The notes: generated by a model not told the origin, from the sequence alone. Positions 37,519 to 47,179 are shown, numbered from the stretch's first letter. The stretch: 64,000 nucleotides of DNA from Streptomyces sp. NBC_01498 (GCF_036327775.1 NZ_CP109598.1:6274001-6338000), one strand, 5' to 3'. Program-made: numbers and translations.

Positions 37519-38904
37519 ATGAACCACCCAGCCTCTGCCGGGAACAGCCCGGCGTCGCGCCGTACTGTCCTGGCCGCGGCCCTCGCCGCCGCCGGCGCGG
37601 GCGCGCTGTCCACCGCCGCCCCCGCCGTGGCGGCCTCTCCGGCCGCACCGTCCGGCCGCCACCACCCGCGGAACGGTCTCGTGGACAACCACTTCTGGAC
37701 ATCCTCCGCCGACTGGCGCGGCGGCCGGGGCGAGGGCACGAAGGCCCTGTCCGGCGGCCGGTCCGGTCTGGTCATCGCCACCCCCGTGGGCAGCACCGAC
37801 TACACCGACCCGCACACCGGCACCACCAGCACCTGGGAGTACGCCACCTGGACCTCGCCCGTCCACCGCTCCGGCGTCCCGGCCACCGAGGCGATCGCCT
37901 CCTGGAACGCCACCACACCCGCGGGCACCTGGATCCAGACTGAACTGCGCGGCACCTACTCCGACGGCGCCGCGACTCCCTGGTACGTGATGGGCCGCTG
38001 GGCGTCCGGCGACGGTGACATCCGGCGCACCTCCGTCGACGACCAGACGGACGACCGCAGCAGCGTCTGGACCGACACCTTCGCCATCGACGACGCGGCG
38101 AGCGGTCTGCGGCTGGTCTCGTACCAGCTGCGCCTCACCCTCCACCGCAAGCCAGGCACGACCCTCACGCCCACCGTCCGCCGGGTCGGCGCGATGACCT
38201 CCGACATCCCGGACCGCTTCACCGTCCCGGCGTCCGCGCACCAGGTGGCGCGCGAACTGCCCGTACCGCGCTACTCGCAGAACACGCACGTCGGCCAGTA
38301 CCCGGAGTACGACAACGGCGGCGAGGCGTGGTGCAGCCCCACCTCCTCGCAGATGATCATCGAGTACTGGGGCCGGAAGCCCACCGCCGAGGACCTGGCG
38401 TGGGTGAACCCGGACTTCGCCGACCCCCAGGTCTGCCACGCGGCCCGGTACACCTTCGACCACCAGTACGACGGCTGTGGCAACTGGCCCTTCAACGCCG
38501 CCTACGCCGCCACCTACCCGGACATGAACGGCGTCGTCACCCGGCTCGGCTCGCTCGCCGACGTGGAGCGGCTGATCCGCGCGGGCATCCCGGTCATCAC
38601 CTCGCAGTCCTTCCTGGAGTCGGAGCTGACCGGCGCGGGTTACGGCACCTCCGGCCATCTGATGACGGTGATCGGCTTCACGGCCGCCGGCGACGTCATC
38701 GCCAACGACCCCGCCTCGCCCAGCAACGAGGCGGTCCGGCGGGTCTACAACCGCCGTGAGTGGGAGAACATCTGGCTGCGCACGAAGCGCTACAACGCCT
38801 CGGGCGGCGTGTCCTCGGGCACCGGCGGCGTCTGCTACCTCTACTGGCCTGCGGAGCCCACGGCGGCCCAGCGCAAGGCGCTGGAGACCGTCGGCGTGCG
38901 CTGA
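37519..38904 (+). CDS. Tat-exported C39-family cysteine peptidase
   Basis: A 461-residue secreted protein. The N-terminus has a twin-arginine signal, ASRRTVLAAAL, with an AAPAVAA cleavage region near residue 38. Residues about 45-245 form a beta-rich domain of unknown role. The C-terminal part (about 250-440) is papain-like, type C39: the catalytic Cys in GEAWCSPTSSQMIIEYWG, His in YGTSGHLMTVIGF and Asp in VIANDPASPSN are all present. Peptidase or peptidase-like amidase action outside the cell is expected; the substrate is unknown. A DasR-like box upstream hints at co-regulation with chitin use. Confidence 0.87.
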   Translation: MNHPASAGNSPASRRTVLAAALAAAGAGALSTAAPAVAASPAAPSGRHHPRNGLVDNHFWTSSADWRGGRGEGTKALSGGRSGLVIATPVGSTDYTDPHTGTTSTWEYATWTSPVHRSGVPATEAIASWNATTPAGTWIQTELRGTYSDGAATPWYVMGRWASGDGDIRRTSVDDQTDDRSSVWTDTFAIDDAASGLRLVSYQLRLTLHRKPGTTLTPTVRRVGAMTSDIPDRFTVPASAHQVARELPVPRYSQNTHVGQYPEYDNGGEAWCSPTSSQMIIEYWGRKPTAEDLAWVNPDFADPQVCHAARYTFDHQYDGCGNWPFNAAYAATYPDMNGVVTRLGSLADVERLIRAGIPVITSQSFLESELTGAGYGTSGHLMTVIGFTAAGDVIANDPASPSNEAVRRVYNRREWENIWLRTKRYNASGGVSSGTGGVCYLYWPAEPTAAQRKALETVGVR

Positions 38905-38985
38905 GGCCGCCGGGTCCGGCGGCGGTACCCGTGTGACAGGGCGTGGGGAGCGGATCTGAGGAGATGACACCGGGTCAGGACCTCC

Positions 38986-39015
38986 GTCACTTGTCCCTGG
39001 GTCACTTGTCCCTCG
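38986..39015. repeat. Two 15-bp tandem repeats
   Basis: GTCACTTGTCCCTGG is followed at once by GTCACTTGTCCCTCG and then a GTCA start of a third copy. It lies in the 319-bp gap between the peptidase and the TetR gene. No function is apparent. Confidence 0.7.
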
Positions 39016-39082
39016 GTCATAGCTCCGTCGTCACAGAGCCTCCGGACAGGGCGTGCTGACGGTTCGTCGGAGGTGTCGGCGC

Positions 39083-39116
39083 GGGCGCCGGGGTGATGCC
39101 GTTCACCCCGGCGCCC
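39083..39116. terminator. Strong hairpin between the C39 peptidase and the TetR gene
   Basis: A 14-bp perfect stem (39083-39096 with 39103-39116) and a 6-nt loop. It can end transcription of the peptidase gene, although it is nearly 180 bp past the stop codon. Confidence 0.75.
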
Positions 39117-39223
39117 TCGCGTGCCGCGACCGGAGAGCGCTCACCCCGGCCGGTCCCGCCCTCCCGCGACGGGTCTGCAATACTGCGGATCTCCTGTGAC
39201 GGCCGAGACGGGGAAGCGCGGAC

Positions 39224-39886
39224 TTGAACGACAGGCAGCAGCGTGGCGAGAGCGAGCGGGCGCAGCAGCGCCGCTCCGAACTCATCGCCACCGGCCGGAA
39301 GTTGTTCGCCGACACCTCGTACGACGCGCTGTCCATGGACGACATCGCCCGGCACGCCGGTGTCGCCAAGGGGCTGATCTACTACTACTTCAAGAACAAG
39401 CGCGGCTACTACCTCGCCATCATCGAGGACTCCGTGGGGGAGTTGGTCTCGCTCGCCGCCGGGGGCGGCGATCTGCCGAACACCCAGCGCGTCCAGCGCA
39501 CCGTCGAGGCGTATCTCCGGTTCGCCCAGTTCAACGAGGCCGCCTACCGCACGATCATCACCGGCGGGGTGGGCTTCGACACCCAGGTGCAGGCGATCCG
39601 CGACGCGGTGCGTACCGGACTGGTCGCCACCGTCGCCCAGGGCGCGTACGGCCGCCAGGACATCCCGCCGATCGCGCGGCTCGCCCTGCTGGGCTGGCTC
39701 AGCAGCGTCGAGTGGCTGACGCTCGAATGGCTGGAGCACCGCGAGGAGTTGACCCGGGAGATCCCGCGCGACCTGCTGGTGCGGATGCTGCGGCACACGC
39801 TCAACACGATCGAGGAGTTCGCGCCGGAGTGCCCGGCGCCGCCGCCGGACCCGGACTTCCGTCCGTACACCGGCCGCGACACCTGA
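39224..39886 (+). CDS. TetR-family transcriptional regulator
   Basis: A 220-residue regulator with a standard N-terminal TetR helix-turn-helix (LFADTSYDALSMDDIARHAG, then VAKGLIYYYFKNKRGYYLAII) and an all-helical ligand domain with GGVGFDTQVQAIRDAVRTGL. The start is a TTG at 39224, which keeps the normal 20-residue lead into the DNA-binding domain. Neighbours are a peptidase upstream and a convergent chitinase, so no target gene is obvious. The family often controls fatty-acid or efflux genes, and the nearby acyl-CoA dehydrogenase is a possible target. Confidence 0.9.
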   Translation: MNDRQQRGESERAQQRRSELIATGRKLFADTSYDALSMDDIARHAGVAKGLIYYYFKNKRGYYLAIIEDSVGELVSLAAGGGDLPNTQRVQRTVEAYLRFAQFNEAAYRTIITGGVGFDTQVQAIRDAVRTGLVATVAQGAYGRQDIPPIARLALLGWLSSVEWLTLEWLEHREELTREIPRDLLVRMLRHTLNTIEEFAPECPAPPPDPDFRPYTGRDT

Positions 39887-39932
39887 ACCGGCCCGTACAC
39901 GGCGCCGCACCACGGCAGGCCGCGACGGCGGA

Positions 39933-40008
39933 GCGGATCTCAGGCGGACGGGCGGATCTCAGGCGAACGGGCGGGGCGCACGGGAACGGGCGGGGCGCAC
40001 GGGAACGG
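39933..40008. repeat. Four 19-bp tandem repeats
   Basis: Two copies of GCGGATCTCAGGCGRACGG are followed directly by two identical copies of GCGGGGCGCACGGGAACGG, giving four consecutive 19-bp units in the TetR-chitinase gap. The last unit runs into the terminator hairpin. The two halves share the end pattern of the unit and look like diverged forms of one ancestor. Confidence 0.75.
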
Positions 40009-40034
40009 GGCGGGGCTCGGCGGCCCCGCCCCGT
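40005..40034. terminator. Bidirectional terminator between the TetR gene and the chitinase
   Basis: ACGGGGCGGGGC (40005-40016) pairs perfectly with GCCCCGCCCCGT (40023-40034), with a 6-nt loop, between two convergent genes. Confidence 0.8.
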
Positions 40035-40052
40035 CCGCCCTTCCTCCGTCGG

Positions 40053-41300
40053 TCAGTTGATCGCGTCGATCAGCTCACCGTCGGCCGTGTCGCCGCTCAA
40101 CTCCCAGAAGAACGTGCCTCCGAGGCCCTGCTGGTTCTTGTAGTCCATCTTGGTACCGATGGTGGCGGGGGTGTCGTAGCTCCACCAGTTGGTGCCGCAG
40201 TGCGCGTACGCGGTCCCGGCCACCGTGCCGTTCGCCGGGCAGGTGTTCTTGAGGACCTTGTAGTCCTCGATGCCCGGCTCGTACGTGCCCGGCGCCGCAC
40301 CCGTCGCGCTGCCGCCCGGCTCCGCCCGGGTGACGCCCGTCCAGCCGCGTCCGTAGAAGCCGATGCCGAGCAGCAGCTTCTCCGCCGGAACCCCCTTGGC
40401 CTTCAGCTTCGTGATCGCCGCGTCGGAGTTGAAGCCCTCCTGCGGGATGCCGTCGTACGACGTCAGCGGCGAGTGCGGGGCCGTCGGACCCTGCGCCGCG
40501 AACGCGCCGAAGAAGTCGTACGTCATCGGCAGATACCAGTCGAGGTGCTGGGCCGCCGTGCCGTAGTCCGTGGCGTCGATCTTGCCGCCGTCCGAGCCGT
40601 CGGCGGTGATCGCCGCGGTGACCAGGTCGCCGCCGAACTCCGTACGCAGCGCCGACACCAGATTCGTGAAGGCGTCGGGACCGCTGGTGTCGCAGGTCAG
40701 ACCACAGGCGTTCGGGTACTCCCAGTCGACGTCGATACCGTCGAAGACATCGGCCCAGCGCGGGTCCTCGACCAGGTCGCGGCAGGACTTGGCGAACGCG
40801 GCCGGGTTCTGTGCCGCCTCGCCGAAGCCGCCCGACCAGGACCAGCCGCCGAACGACCAGATGACCTTCAGACCGGGGTGGAGCGCCTTGAGCTTGCGCA
40901 GCTGGTTGAAGTTGCCGCGCAGCGGCTGGTCCCAGGCGTCGGCCACCCCGTCGACGCTCTGGTCGGCGGTGTAGGACTTCTCGTGGTCGGCGAACGCGTC
41001 ACCGATGACGCACTTGCCTCCCTGGACGTTGCCGAACGCGTAGTTGATGTGTGTGAGCTTGTCGGCCGACCCGGAGGTCTCGATGTTCTTGACGTGGTAA
41101 TTCCGGTCGTAGACACCCCAGTTGGCGAAGTATCCGACGACCTTCCCGGCAGCGGCTGTGGGGGCCGCGCTCGCCGGGGCCTTCTCCTGGTCCGCCGCCG
41201 CGCTGCCGGCACCGGCGAGCAGGGACACGCCGAGAACGGCCGTACAGGCGGCGGCGACGAGCGCCCGGAAACGGGCGCGGGGACGGTGCGGTCCGAGCAT
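40053..41300 (-). CDS. Secreted GH18 chitinase
   Basis: A 415-residue exported chitinase made of a signal peptide and one GH18 barrel. The signal runs to about residue 34 (RFRALVAAACTAVLGVSLLA core, AGSAAADQ cleavage region). The catalytic motif FDGIDVDWEYP carries the acid Glu; VIWSFGGWSWSGGF and YLPMTYDFFG are further family marks. There is no chitin-binding or fibronectin module. ATG 41300 has AGGAGA 4 bp upstream; the frame is open to 41351. A DasR-like box lies about 80 bp upstream, as expected for induction by chitin breakdown products. Confidence 0.93.
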   Translation of the reverse strand: MLGPHRPRARFRALVAAACTAVLGVSLLAGAGSAAADQEKAPASAAPTAAAGKVVGYFANWGVYDRNYHVKNIETSGSADKLTHINYAFGNVQGGKCVIGDAFADHEKSYTADQSVDGVADAWDQPLRGNFNQLRKLKALHPGLKVIWSFGGWSWSGGFGEAAQNPAAFAKSCRDLVEDPRWADVFDGIDVDWEYPNACGLTCDTSGPDAFTNLVSALRTEFGGDLVTAAITADGSDGGKIDATDYGTAAQHLDWYLPMTYDFFGAFAAQGPTAPHSPLTSYDGIPQEGFNSDAAITKLKAKGVPAEKLLLGIGFYGRGWTGVTRAEPGGSATGAAPGTYEPGIEDYKVLKNTCPANGTVAGTAYAHCGTNWWSYDTPATIGTKMDYKNQQGLGGTFFWELSGDTADGELIDAIN

Positions 41301-41378
41301 GAGGTCTCCTCGTGGGGGAGGGAGAGCGCGTCCGGGACATCGACCTGTCATGGACGCGAAGTGTTCCTCGGGACGTTA

Positions 41379-41394
41379 GAAGGACTAGACCAGT
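41379..41394 (-). promoter_or_regulatory. DasR-like box (dre) of the chitinase gene
   Basis: On the minus strand ACTGGTCTAGTCCTTC shares its first ten bases with the DasR responsive element A[CG]TGGTCTAGACCA[CG]T, and 12 of 16 overall. It is positioned 79 bp before the chitinase ATG. Chitinase genes of Streptomyces are established DasR targets. Confidence 0.6.
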
Positions 41395-41690
41395 CGGTCA
41401 ATGGGTGGGAACAGACTTCGCACGAAGCCCGTGGCGGTATGCCGGGGCGTGCCGGCCGCGCGGGAGGCCGGAGCCCGGCCGAACAGGACCTGACCTCCCG
41501 TGACTACACCCCGCCGATCGGGCATACTCAACGCGCCACAGCCGCTGGTCAGCCCCTCCCGTGATCCGGGGCGGCAGCATCGGCTGGGCAGTATTCCGGC
41601 CCGGGGACACCCCCGGGCCCCGACCGGCGGCGCCGCCACACCCAGCGTGCGCGACCGCCGTAGCGTCCCGACAGGGAGGAGAGCGCCGCC

Positions 41691-42863
41691 ATGCCCGACC
41701 GCGCCCCGCGACAGGTGGAACGTCAGCTGCCCACCGAGGAGTCGAAGGACCTGCTCACGCTCGTACGCGACATCGTCGAGCGGGAGATCGCCCCCGGGGC
41801 GTCCGAGGGGGAGGAGGCCGGCCGCTTCCCCCGCGAGACCTTCGCCCTCCTCTCCGCGTCCGGCCTGCTCGGCCTGCCGTACGACTCCGCGCACGGCGGC
41901 GGCGACCAGCCGTACGAGGTCTACCTCCAGGTCCTCGAAGAGCTCGCCGCGGCCCGCCTCACCGTCGGCCTCGGCGTCAGCGTCCACTCACTGGCCTGCC
42001 ACGCGCTCGCCTCCTACGGCACCGCCGACCAGCAGGCCGAACACCTCCCCGCCATGCTGGGCGGCGGCCTGCTGGGCGCCTACTGCCTCTCCGAGCCCGC
42101 CTCCGGGTCCGACGCCGCCTCGCTGAGCACCAAGGCCGTCAGGGACGGCGACGACTGGGTGATCACCGGCACCAAGGCGTGGATCACCCACGGCGGCATC
42201 GCCGACTTCTGCACCGTGCTCGCGCGCACCGGCGGCGAGGGTGCCCGCGGCATCTCGGCCTTCCTGGTGCCGGGCGACGCCGAAGGGCTGGTCGCCGCGG
42301 CACCCGAGAAGAAGATGGGCATGAAGGGCTCGCCCACCGCCCAGCTCCACTTCGACGGCGTCCGGGTCGGCGACGACCGGCGGATCGGCGACGAGGGGCA
42401 GGGGTTCGCGATCGCCCTCTCCGCACTCGACTCCGGCCGGCTCGGCATCGCGGCCTGCGCCGTGGGAGTCGCGCAGGCGGCGCTCGACGAGGCCGTGGAA
42501 TACGCGGCGGGGCGCAGGCAGTTCGGCCGCCCCATCGCCGACTTCCAGGGGCTGCGCTTCCTGCTCGCCGACATGGCCACCCAGATCGACGCGGGCCGTG
42601 CGCTGTACCTGGCGGCGGCCCGGCTGCGGGACGCGGGGCTGCCGTTCTCCCGCCAGGCCGCGATGGCGAAGCTGTTCTGCACCGACGCGGCGATGCGGGT
42701 CACCACGGACGCCGTGCAGGTGCTCGGCGGCTACGGCTACACGGCGGACTTCCCCGCCGAGCGCTACATGCGCGAGGCGAAGGTCCTCCAGATCGTGGAA
42801 GGCACCAACCAGATCCAGCGCATGGTCATCGCCCGGCACCTGGTCGGCCCCGAAACCCGCTGA
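41691..42863 (+). CDS. Acyl-CoA dehydrogenase
   Basis: A 390-residue FAD enzyme of fatty-acid or branched-chain acyl-CoA oxidation. The family signatures are YCLSEPASGSDAAS (flavin and substrate contact), WITGTKAWITHGG-type segment (here VITGTKAWITHG) and QVLGGYGYTADFPAERYMR near the C-terminus. The catalytic base Glu lies in VEGTNQIQR, the position used by short- and medium-chain enzymes. ATG 41691 is preceded by AGGGAGGAG. The 390-bp gap upstream also contains the chitinase promoter. Chain-length preference cannot be read from motifs. Confidence 0.92.
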   Translation: MPDRAPRQVERQLPTEESKDLLTLVRDIVEREIAPGASEGEEAGRFPRETFALLSASGLLGLPYDSAHGGGDQPYEVYLQVLEELAAARLTVGLGVSVHSLACHALASYGTADQQAEHLPAMLGGGLLGAYCLSEPASGSDAASLSTKAVRDGDDWVITGTKAWITHGGIADFCTVLARTGGEGARGISAFLVPGDAEGLVAAAPEKKMGMKGSPTAQLHFDGVRVGDDRRIGDEGQGFAIALSALDSGRLGIAACAVGVAQAALDEAVEYAAGRRQFGRPIADFQGLRFLLADMATQIDAGRALYLAAARLRDAGLPFSRQAAMAKLFCTDAAMRVTTDAVQVLGGYGYTADFPAERYMREAKVLQIVEGTNQIQRMVIARHLVGPETR

Positions 42864-43018
42864 GCCGGACCGACCTGACCCTGTGTCCCGTCCGTCGGAG
42901 ATCGCCAACCGGCGGACGGGAACGGCGAATCGACGAGCCGTCGGCTCGTTCGGAACAGTCAGGGCGGTACGTGACGTGCCGTGGGGCCCGTGAGGCGACG
43001 AGGCGGCGGGGCCGCGCG

Positions 43019-43417
43019 TCAGGCGGCGTGCCGGCGCGGCTGCGGCAGCTTGAACGGACGTGAACTCGGGCCGCCCGCATGGGAGAACGGCTGCGTACGC
43101 CAGTCCAGCCCCTGAGGGAGCGTCAGCAGCAGCGCGGTGTCCTGCTCCTGCGCGTCGAGCGACTCGTCGGCGGGCCGGGCGTCGTCGGCCGAACGGCCCG
43201 TACCCGCGCACACGGTGAGGACGAACGGATTCCACGGGCTGGGGCACAGCGCGTGCTCCGGCAGATTGTCCTCGTCCGCCAGAAGGGCGATCGGCTGGGA
43301 GCAGTCCGGGCACACGACCCGGTACATCTCGAAGGTGTCGTAGAAGTCGAGATCGTCGGCCTCGACGGGATCAAAGGGCTCCGGTTCGATACGTCCGGTG
43401 CTCTTCAGGCTCTGCAT
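43019..43417 (-). CDS. Conserved protein of unknown function with a CPDC motif
   Basis: A 132-residue protein read from an ATG with GGGGAG 8 bp upstream. The first half is acidic (EPEPFDPVEADDLDFYDTF) and contains CPDC at about residue 36, with further single cysteines in EHALCPSP and VLTVCAGTG. The CPDC and CPSP pair could bind zinc. The second half is low in predicted structure and ends basic. It is divergent from an Lrp regulator. I do not recognise a named family; it resembles small conserved Streptomyces proteins of unknown role. Confidence 0.7.
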   Translation of the reverse strand: MQSLKSTGRIEPEPFDPVEADDLDFYDTFEMYRVVCPDCSQPIALLADEDNLPEHALCPSPWNPFVLTVCAGTGRSADDARPADESLDAQEQDTALLLTLPQGLDWRTQPFSHAGGPSSRPFKLPQPRRHAA

Positions 43418-43607
43418 GGAGACACTCCCCCTCAGGTGGGCCGACTGCCACGTGCGGCCTCGACCACAGCAAGCAATTCCCGTCGCGCGAGGCAGGTAAC
43501 CGTGAGGCCTCGACCGACCACGCGACATACCTGTGGTGTTCGTCACATGCCCGGCACGGGTGACGATCCAGTACGTCGTCTGCTGTGCCGGAAGCGACCT
43601 CGGGCAA

Positions 43608-43613
43608 TAGGTT
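43608..43613 (+). promoter_or_regulatory. -10 box for a leaderless Lrp transcript
   Basis: TAGGTT ends 7 bp before the ATG at 43621, the spacing at which transcription would start at the A of the start codon. The -35 region is not convincing. Confidence 0.45.
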
Positions 43614-43620
43614 GATCCGC

Positions 43621-44061
43621 ATGGAGGAGCTGGATCGTCAGATCGTGGAATTGCTCGTCAAGGACGGGCGGATGAGCTACACCGACCTGGGCAGGGCCAC
43701 CGGTCTGTCCACCTCGGCGGTTCATCAGCGCGTCCGCAGACTGGAGCAGCGCGGAGTCGTACGCGGCTACGCCGCCGTCGTGGACCCCGAAGCCGTCGGA
43801 CTGCCCCTGACCGCGTTCATCTCGGTCAAGCCGTTCGACCCCAGCGCGCCCGACGACATCGCGGAACGGCTGGCGCCGATCCCCGAGATCGAGGCATGCC
43901 ACAGCGTGGCCGGCGAGGAGAACTACATCCTCAAGGTACGGGTGGCGACACCCCTGGAACTGGAGAACCTGCTGACCCGCATCCGCACCCTGGCGGGCGT
44001 CTCCACCCGCACGACGGTGGTCCTCTCCACCCCGTACGAGGCCCGCGCACCGCACTTCTGA
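43621..44061 (+). CDS. Lrp/AsnC-family transcriptional regulator
   Basis: A 146-residue regulator: winged helix at the N-terminus (ELDRQIVELLVKDGRMSYTD, then STSAVHQRVRRLEQRGVV) and an RAM effector domain. It is clearly distinct from the Lrp protein at 17 kb, with a typical C-terminal RTTVVLSTPYEAR. The likely start is the ATG at 43621; the frame is open upstream to 43585, but a -10 box sits directly before the ATG and there is no separate ribosome binding site. Downstream lies a YtcJ-type amidohydrolase in the same direction. Divergent or co-directional Lrp regulators often control their neighbours, so this is a candidate pair. Confidence 0.9.
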   Translation: MEELDRQIVELLVKDGRMSYTDLGRATGLSTSAVHQRVRRLEQRGVVRGYAAVVDPEAVGLPLTAFISVKPFDPSAPDDIAERLAPIPEIEACHSVAGEENYILKVRVATPLELENLLTRIRTLAGVSTRTTVVLSTPYEARAPHF

Positions 44062-44218
44062 GGTCCCGGCCCACCGGTGCTCCTCTTCGGACTCGGTGCG
44101 CCTCCGGGCGCTCGAAGCCCCTGCCGGCGGCGGCGCGCCCTTCGGCTCACCCGCCGGGGCCCGGCGCCGCCCACCCCTGCGTGTCGGAGTCCTCGTGGGA
44201 GGCGGGAGACTGGGGGTC

Positions 44219-45859
44219 ATGAACGATCGTGCCGCCGCCCCGAGTCGAACCCGAACCATTCTGCTGCGCGGGGGAGACGTCCACAGCCCCGCCGACCCCT
44301 TCGCCACCGCGATGGTCGTCGAACGCGGCCATGTCGCCTGGGTCGGCTCCGAAGGTGCCGCCGACTCCTTCGCCTCCGGGGTGGACGAGGTCGTCGACCT
44401 CGAAGGCGCCCTCGTCACGCCCGCGTTCACCGACGCGCACGTCCACACCACCGCGACCGGTCTCGCCCTCACCGGACTCGACCTGTCCGGCGCCGCCACG
44501 CTCGCCGACGCGCTCGCGCTCGTCCGGGACCACCGCGCCGCCCACCCCGCCGACCGGGTACTCCTCGGGCACGGCTGGGACGCCGCCCGCTGGCCCGAGC
44601 GCCGCGCCCCCGGCCGCCGGGAACTGGACGAAGCGGCCGACGGACGACCGCTGTACCTGACCCGCGTCGACGTCCACTCCGCCGTCGTCACCACCGCCCT
44701 CCTCGACCTGGTGCCCGGCGTCACCGAACTGGCCGGATTTCATCGTGACGCCCCGCTGACCGGTGACGCCCACCACGCCGTACGCGCCGCCGCGTACGCC
44801 GCCCTGACTCCCGCGCAGCGCACCGAGGCGCAGCGCGCCGCCCGCGCCCGCGCCGCCTCCCTCGGCATCGGCACCCTCCACGAGTGCGGCGGGCCCCACA
44901 TCTCCGCCGAGGACGACTTCACCGGGCTGCTCCGGCTGGCCGAGGACGAACCCGGCCCGCGCGTGCACGGCTACTGGGCCGAGCGCGTCGCCGACGACAA
45001 GGACGCGGCACGCGTCCGCGCGCTGGGCGCCGCCGGAGCGGCGGGCGACCTCTTCGTGGACGGCTCGCTCGGTTCGCACACCGCCTGGCTGCGCGAGCCG
45101 TACGCGGACGCGCCCCACACCGGCACCGCGCACCTCGACGCCGCCGACATCGCCGCCCATGTCACCGCCTGCACCGAAGCCGGGCTCCAGGCCGGATTCC
45201 ACGCCATCGGCGACGCCGCGGTCGACGCGGTCGTCGCCGGGATCCGCGCCGCCGCCGAGCGGGTCGGACTCGCCCGGATCCGCGCCGCCCGCCACCGGGT
45301 GGAGCACGCCGAGGCACTCACCCCCGAGACCGTCGCCGGCTTCGCCGAACTCGGCCTCACCGCCTCCGTCCAGCCCGCGTTCGACGCGGCCTGGGGCGGT
45401 ACGGACGGCATGTACGCCGACCGGCTCGGCGCGCCCCGCGCCGCCACCCTCAACCCGTACGCCGCCCTGCTCCGCGCCGGTGTCCCCCTCGCCTTCGGCT
45501 CCGACAGCCCCGTCACCCCGCTCGACCCCTGGGGCACCGTCCGGGCCGCCGCGTTCCACCGCACACCCGCCCACCGGATCTCCGTACGCGCCGCGTTCAC
45601 CGCCCACACCCGCGGCGGCGGACGCGCCGCGGGCCGCGACGACACGGGGGTGCTCGTGCCGGGCGCGCCCGCCGACTACGCGGTCTGGCGCACCGAGGAG
45701 CTGATCGTCCAGGCCCCCGACGACCGGGTCGCCCGCTGGTCCACCGACCCGCGTTCGGGCACGCCCGGCCTGCCCGATCTGACCCCCGGCACCCCCCTGC
45801 CCGTCTGCCTGCGGACCGTCGTGGGCGGGCGAACGGTGTTCGTGCGACCGAACGAGTGA
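44219..45859 (+). CDS. YtcJ-type metal-dependent amidohydrolase
   Basis: A 546-residue enzyme of the amidohydrolase 3 family. Metal-binding marks are FTDAHVHTTATG near residue 75, FHAIGDAAVDAVV (His and Asp) near residue 328, HRVEHAEALTPE near residue 360 and FGSDSPVTPLDPW near residue 430. These enzymes hydrolyse amide bonds in N-acyl or carbamoyl compounds; few members have a known substrate. ATG 44219 follows GGGGG closely. It stands downstream of an Lrp regulator and upstream of a 552-bp gap that precedes ppm1. Confidence 0.88.
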   Translation: MNDRAAAPSRTRTILLRGGDVHSPADPFATAMVVERGHVAWVGSEGAADSFASGVDEVVDLEGALVTPAFTDAHVHTTATGLALTGLDLSGAATLADALALVRDHRAAHPADRVLLGHGWDAARWPERRAPGRRELDEAADGRPLYLTRVDVHSAVVTTALLDLVPGVTELAGFHRDAPLTGDAHHAVRAAAYAALTPAQRTEAQRAARARAASLGIGTLHECGGPHISAEDDFTGLLRLAEDEPGPRVHGYWAERVADDKDAARVRALGAAGAAGDLFVDGSLGSHTAWLREPYADAPHTGTAHLDAADIAAHVTACTEAGLQAGFHAIGDAAVDAVVAGIRAAAERVGLARIRAARHRVEHAEALTPETVAGFAELGLTASVQPAFDAAWGGTDGMYADRLGAPRAATLNPYAALLRAGVPLAFGSDSPVTPLDPWGTVRAAAFHRTPAHRISVRAAFTAHTRGGGRAAGRDDTGVLVPGAPADYAVWRTEELIVQAPDDRVARWSTDPRSGTPGLPDLTPGTPLPVCLRTVVGGRTVFVRPNE

Positions 45860-45969
45860 TGTACCCGCGTTTCCGTACCGCCGACCGATGCTTCCCAGCC
45901 ACGGTCGCGACCAGCGGATCTCCGTCGCCGACCTGCTGAAACACGTCGACGGCGCAGGTCACGGATGTA

Positions 45970-46000
45970 TTGACAGCACGCACTCACCGGCCGGTAGGTT
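45970..46000 (+). promoter_or_regulatory. Strong HrdB-type promoter in the amidohydrolase-ppm1 gap
   Basis: A perfect TTGACA (45970-45975) and TAGGTT (45995-46000), 19 bp apart (18 if GTAGGT is used). No gene starts within 400 bp downstream on this strand, so it may serve a small RNA or a long ppm1 leader. Confidence 0.55.
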
Positions 46001-46006
46001 CGGCCG

Positions 46007-46095
46007 GGTCCACCACAGACGTCCGACCGGCAACTCCCACGCAGTCGTCGAACGCCGCTGGGTCAGGGGGTGGCGCGCCGCACCGGCGCGCCACC
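46007..46095 (+). ncRNA. Candidate small RNA, promoter to hairpin
   Basis: Predicted from a near-consensus promoter just upstream and a perfect 11-bp hairpin at its end (46069-46079 with 46085-46095, loop GCACC). The transcript would be about 90 nt. It matches no RNA family I know: RNase P, tmRNA, SRP RNA and 6C RNA were considered and do not fit. An alternative is that the hairpin only attenuates a ppm1 leader. Confidence 0.3.
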
Positions 46096-46411
46096 ACTGG
46101 GAGCCAGGTCCAGCGCCCGCGCCTCGGGGACGAGGGAGGGTCTCCGCCGGTCGGCGGGTGCGACCCGGGTAGGGCCCCGGCGTTCAGTAGACAACGGCTC
46201 TCGGTCGACCCGCAGCCGGCGGGTCCGAGGTCGGCCCGAAGGACGCCGGGACCCGACCCGTACGCCCCCGGCCTCCCGCCCGGAGGCTCCGCGCCGCCGT
46301 ATTCCGGCCGCCCCTTCCCCATTCGGTACGACACCCCGCCACCGTGTGGACGGGGACCCCTCGCCCGCTCGCTAAGGTGGTACTTCTGCGTACGGCGATT
46401 AAGGGGCAGTT

Positions 46412-47179
<768 letters not shown>

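Larger units (their letters stand above)
45860..46411. other. 552-bp gap upstream of ppm1
   Basis: No protein gene could be supported. It contains a strong promoter at 45970-46000, a perfect hairpin at 46069-46095 and, near the ppm1 start, TAAGGT at 46373-46378 as a possible -10 box without a clear -35. The middle part (46100-46340) is G+C-rich with short inverted repeats but no pattern I recognise. Confidence 0.5.

Noticed and set aside
46096..46411. Cobalamin riboswitch or RNase P RNA upstream of ppm1
   Set aside because: Short similar-looking pieces (CCACTGGGAGCC) occur, but the conserved core elements of these RNAs are absent.
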